DNA of 64,000 nt, taken from NCBI GenBank assembly GCA_028023455.1, contig JAQFVV010006203.1, forward strand, positions 10,448,876-10,512,875, given 5' to 3'. The notes beneath the pieces were generated by a model. That model was not told where the DNA came from, did not search any database, and saw nothing but the letters and a program-made list of their open reading frames with translations. Every line of letters begins with the position of its first letter. Position 1 is the stretch's first letter. The stretch is from Epiperipatus broadwayi (taxonomy: Eukaryota > Onychophora > Udeonychophora > Euonychophora > Peripatidae). Position numbers and translations under genes: made by a program. Positions 59,853 through 64,000 of the stretch are shown here, one piece after another.

Positions 59853-60184
59853 ACTAAATGCCTGGGTTTTAGGATTCAGCTAACAACAGGAATTCCTATT
59901 CGTACCTCCATAATTGTAATAATTTAATAGCAACAAATAGCAGTTTGTTTTTTCTTGGTTATATATTTTTTTAAAAAAGCATCTTGGAAGGCAGAGAATA
60001 TTTTGACTATAAATACAAAAAAAAATGTAGACATACATTTAAAAAACCTTACAATTGCAGTAAAAATTTTCTCAGATATTGCTTTCCAGAGAATAAAATT
60101 CAAAAAATTATCTGTAACTTACAGATTGTAGAGACTGATTTGCTATGAGCCATCTACTTGAAAAAATCGTAAACTCATTGCAAA

Positions 60185-60265
60185 TCTGAATAAAATTCAA
60201 AATCATAATGAGTTGTATTTGAACCCCTGATCATAAAAATATTAAACTAATATAATAAATGCTAT
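60185..60265 (-). repeat. Possible tRNA-like sequence, decayed
   Basis: The minus strand has an A-box-like TTATGGTATAGCA followed by a B-box-like GGGGTTCAAATAC at a plausible distance. The middle is pure AT. It could be a decayed SINE head or chance. Confidence 0.3.
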
Positions 60266-60890
60266 ACCATAAGATTATATAAGCATAGAAAAATATTAAA
60301 TAGTATAATAACATTATTTATTCATTAGATGTGTCATAAATTAGTTTTCCAACCTTATTTCAGAAAGAAAAGTGAAAGATAAGGAGAAACCATCCATTTA
60401 AGTTAAGTTTGGATGCCAGTACAAATGAATTTATAAAACACAATACATCCACATGTATCTTTTAGACTGTTATTTTGAAGAGCTGTTACTTAACTTCTTC
60501 TTCAGAAAACTTTGCTTCCTTCTATTGATACATTTAGCAATCCTAGGGGGGGGGTCAAGTTAATGCCCTCATGTCATTCAATACTTTCTCACTCAATAAA
60601 CTTTCTTTTTAATGAAAACTTATACTCATCACTTGCTCAATTATTATTTTTTGTCTGAAAATAAGTTTCACTTAATCTAAAAATTGACTTTTTTTTTTTT
60701 TTACAAATACTATTTTATATTCAGGTCTTGCAGAATTCATATCAAGCAAAATCCACACATTTAACATATTTGTATTTAAAACAAAATATATTAATAAAAA
60801 TTAAAAATTGATAAAAATAAAAAAAATATTTATTTAGCATATGACCTTTTTTATATAGCTATATTTTAGCAAAATATCATAAAGAGATTT

Positions 60891-61349
60891 ATACTTAAAT
60901 AATATTATAACCTTAGTACATGTGCCTTGAGTGCTTAATTTATTACAAGAGAGACCTCTACAAATCTAAACACAAGATTTGACTTTATAAAGATAAGAAT
61001 GGCTCACTCTTATCTTCAATCTATTTTTCTAAATATACAGGCATATCTAAAGCATATTGATTTGGGAGCATGAAGCTAATAAATTCTTCACTAATTAAGT
61101 CCACTATTTCTGTTAAACATTAATGATCGTGAAATCTTTCGATTTACAATGAGTTAATACTCTGATCTTAAATTTAGAAATATTTTGAATCAATTTAAAG
61201 TTGTAAATATTAATTCTTCTTAAGCACAATGTGACCACATAATACTTAAATAAGGCTATAACCTTAGTAGATGTGTCTTGAGTGCTTAATTTATTTCAAG
61301 AGAGACCTCTACAAATCTAAATGCAAGATTCAACTTTATAAAGATAAGA
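60891..61349 (+). repeat. Pair of 108-bp direct repeats, 350 bp apart
   Basis: Copies at 60891-60998 and 61242-61349 share TTGAGTGCTTAATTTATT, AAGAGAGACCTCTACAAATC and ACTTTATAAAGATAAGA with about ten differences. The DNA between them is not repeated. This looks like a segmental duplication or the two ends of a small element. Confidence 0.85.
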
Positions 61350-64000
61350 GCACTCAGAAATTTTAACCAGAAAATATTTTCACTAGTGACCTTTTATTTC
61401 TACAGTGGCATACATAAATTTGATAACCATTACCTATGTAATTTATGTTTGTGATTAGCCACATTTGCATAGGGCAGTAGGTGTTAAATATTATTTATGA
61501 AATAGATAAATATAACAATCATGGATTATTCTGAATCTCATGATGAAAATCCAGTAGCATCCAGGAAGACACAATCTAATTGCTTTACTCTTAAATCTGA
61601 AAAAAAGAACTTTGTTTGGAATGTCACATTTTTTAGGCCATAATTTCCCAATTGTAAATTCTTGGTTGGACATTCAAAAAGGAAATTTTAACTTGAAATG
61701 AGTTTTAGATGGAAAACTAAATTTTTGAGTTATTGGCAAGTCTAATCTACAAGACAACTTCGGATTTCTGGTGGAAGTATATGTGAAAAAACAGAAAGCC
61801 ACTGCAAAAAAATGTAAATGCAACAGTAATATTTTTATGATAATTATTAATTGTATACTCAGATATTTAGTGTACCCCTTTTTGTAAATGGTGATCATTC
61901 ATAGAATATAACTAAGTAGGAAAAAACTAATGACATCAATATAAACCCTCTTTATATGTAACCTCTTATTTATTCTTCATAAAAATTACTCTGATAAAGC
62001 TTTTTATTTATAATAAGCCATTCATAAAGAAAATGATCCCAACTGAGAAATGTTTTCCCATACTATTAAAAACCATAAAATAAAATGAAATTGCAATACA
62101 AATACTTTTTCTATTAACAGAACCAATAAAATATAGCTATCTGTTGTGAAAATCTGAATATTTATATGTGATTTGTTGATTTCTCAAAAAAAAAGTTATC
62201 ATTTCAAACAAATAATTATATGGTTAATTGATTGGAAGATCATGTAACATTCATTCAAATAAGTATTTGATTACTTTAACAGTTTTGTTCAATAAACTAT
62301 ACTATCTCTTTTTACTTAACTCATCTAAGAATCAACCCAGGAACTTGTAAAATTTCATCCCATCCTTCAATTACTGCACTACATTGTGCAGAATTTAATA
62401 ATAGCTATAATATTTGAATTAGAATAGATTGTGCTGTAATTTCTCCAATAGAAAGAAAATTAATTATTTAATAAATACCCTCCTTGTACCTCAGCATTGC
62501 AAGAGCTAAAGAGTAAGTTTTATACTATTTATAAGAACCATACAATAGCAGAAGATTTGAAATAAGACACAGCCAGCTGAGTCAGAATGTAAACAAAATA
62601 TCCAAGTTCTCTTACAGTAGTTTTGGCTACCAAAATTGAGTCCTTGAAAGTAGAACTAATAGTTGGCACCCTAAAATGTAATATATTTTACTATTAACAA
62701 ATGATGTTTTCTTAGATTCAAAATATCAATGAAGCTTACCATCACTTATGTCAATCATTTAACTTTGGAAGCAACAGCCAGAAGAAAAGACAAATAAGAT
62801 GTGTATATACCTTAAAATTAAAAAAACAAACAAATGATATTAAAACAAAACTACAAAAAGCAATATTTGCACTAAGTACTGCACTAATCTTTCTGACTCA
62901 CTGTAAAAGGATTTATTGTCTAAAATCTCTACATAAATAACATTCAATAATTGTAATTTAAGTTAATTTTAATCACAGTGTTAAAGTATGATTGCTATTT
63001 CAGCTATCTTCAAGCAATGAATTTCCCACTGCTTTCAAAAATATGCCTGGTTAATACAACATAGCCATCATATAAAGCAACTAAGAATTTGTTAAAATAG
63101 ATCAGATGATTTTCATTATAGCAAAAAAGTTGCTGAACAGAAAAGTTCATATTTCAACTCTACATATCACAGATCTACAAGAACATCTGATATATCTGCT
63201 TGAATTAAAAATAATAGCTCAACATAATACTAGAGAAATAGATTGGTAGTAGAAAGAATTGTGGTATATGTTTCAATAAAGCATCAAAAACCATAAAGAA
63301 AAGAAAATGTATAAAAATTAATTTCTCCGTACTATCATAAAGAAAGGAACTGTCTTACTAGTTTTTGAAATTGAAAATCATGCAATTTGATGTAACTTTA
63401 GTTTATCCACTTTCTGCAGTATTATTTCTTATATGTATAACCATTAGTAGTTAATTTGAAAGAGTATAGAAAATAAGTCTGAGCAAAATAAATTACAAAA
63501 AATTTTAATTTATTTGATATCAATACATTGTAGAACAAAAGAAATTAATATTGCAGAAAATAGTTATCTACAACAAGAAAGCAAAAACTGCTTATAATTT
63601 AAAAAAAAAAAAATCATCAAATTATTTGAAATGCCAATCCATGTGTAAATATATAGAATCATATCCCTATGCTCCTGCACTAAGCCTGAAAGCAGTATTA
63701 ATTATCTATTACCTAAAATTAAACTTTCCAATACACAATTAGAGAGTACAGATAATGGCTAGAGACACATGTGAATCATGTGCTATATATAATTATTTCT
63801 TCCTGACAATCTTGGCAAGAAGGTTATCTTCTATTAAATACTCTATGTAAATAGTGCAAGTATAATCAGTTAAGCATTATGTATAGAATCATGTTTCAGA
63901 TAGGATATTTCTATAATGTAATTTTCACTATATAACTCTCACACAAGGTAGGGATTGGCTTCTATCCACTTTTATCATCTTGTTGAGTACCTGCCCTGCA

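Larger units (their letters stand above)
59237..64000. other. AT-rich non-coding DNA
   Basis: No supported gene. Local repeats are listed separately. A G run (60546-60554) and a T run (60689-60701) occur. Open frames such as 61491-61898 (minus) and 63551-63742 (plus) have no motifs. Confidence 0.5.

Noticed and set aside
62325-62400. tRNA-like SINE head near 62.35 kb
   Set aside because: Only a partial B-box resemblance and no A-box at the right distance.
1-64000. Prokaryotic features (operons, Shine-Dalgarno sites, CRISPR, riboswitches, terminators)
   Set aside because: The window is eukaryotic and repeat-rich. Spaced repeats found are transposon pieces or tandem slips, with no regular spacer pattern.

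Overview
This window is eukaryotic, almost certainly from an invertebrate animal. It is very AT-rich (I judge well under 30% GC), has no long open reading frames, and is packed with decayed transposable elements: RTE-type LINE 3' ends, a hAT transposon, an LTR element, a Penelope-type GIY-YIG fragment, tRNA-derived SINEs and many snap-back (foldback) repeats. Degenerate CCCTAA-like repeats occur inside one transposon. I cannot name the species. A mollusc, arthropod, cnidarian or flatworm with a large AT-rich genome would all fit. There is no sign of bacterial organisation (no operons, ribosome binding sites or CRISPR).

Layout. 1-18 kb: AT-rich DNA with foldback elements, a tRNA-like repeat, two decayed RTE copies and a hammerhead-like motif at 10.1 kb. 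At 18.18-18.34 kb on the minus strand lies the only convincing host coding sequence: a 53-codon first exon (strong Kozak context, YY1-type motif over the ATG, GT donor, in-frame upstream stop, local CpGs). The leftward 18 kb is therefore probably its first intron. 20.1-22.5 kb: a dead hAT transposon with a nested SINE. 23.3-31.3 kb: a hammerhead-bearing SINE, a hairpin, then a 7.6-kb LTR element with 2.55-kb LTRs around a gag-only interior. 31.3-33.7 and 51.4-54 kb: two diverged copies of an unnamed repeat longer than 2 kb. 35.9-37.4 kb: a second hammerhead-bearing SINE and a cluster of another hammerhead-bearing short repeat. 38.5-39.0 kb: the best RTE copy. 40.8-42.2 kb: a terminal-inverted-repeat element with telomere-like repeats inside. 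43.4-45.2 kb: a SINE and a 410-bp hairpin. 46.4-51 kb: a second gag-like remnant between direct repeats. 55 kb: a Penelope-type endonuclease remnant. 58.9 kb: another hammerhead-bearing repeat. The rest to 64 kb is AT-rich DNA with only local repeats.

Most interesting result. At least two different families of short non-autonomous repeats, plus an isolated locus at 10.1 kb, can be folded by hand into minimal type I hammerhead self-cleaving ribozymes. They have the CUGANGA and GAAA core boxes, a tiny stem III, a permitted cleavage triplet (GUC, GUA, AUA or AUC) and, in the better copies, a two-part stem I interrupted by an internal loop or bulge. Stem I pairs change in a compensating way between loci. 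This is a fold made by eye, not a computed or tested result.
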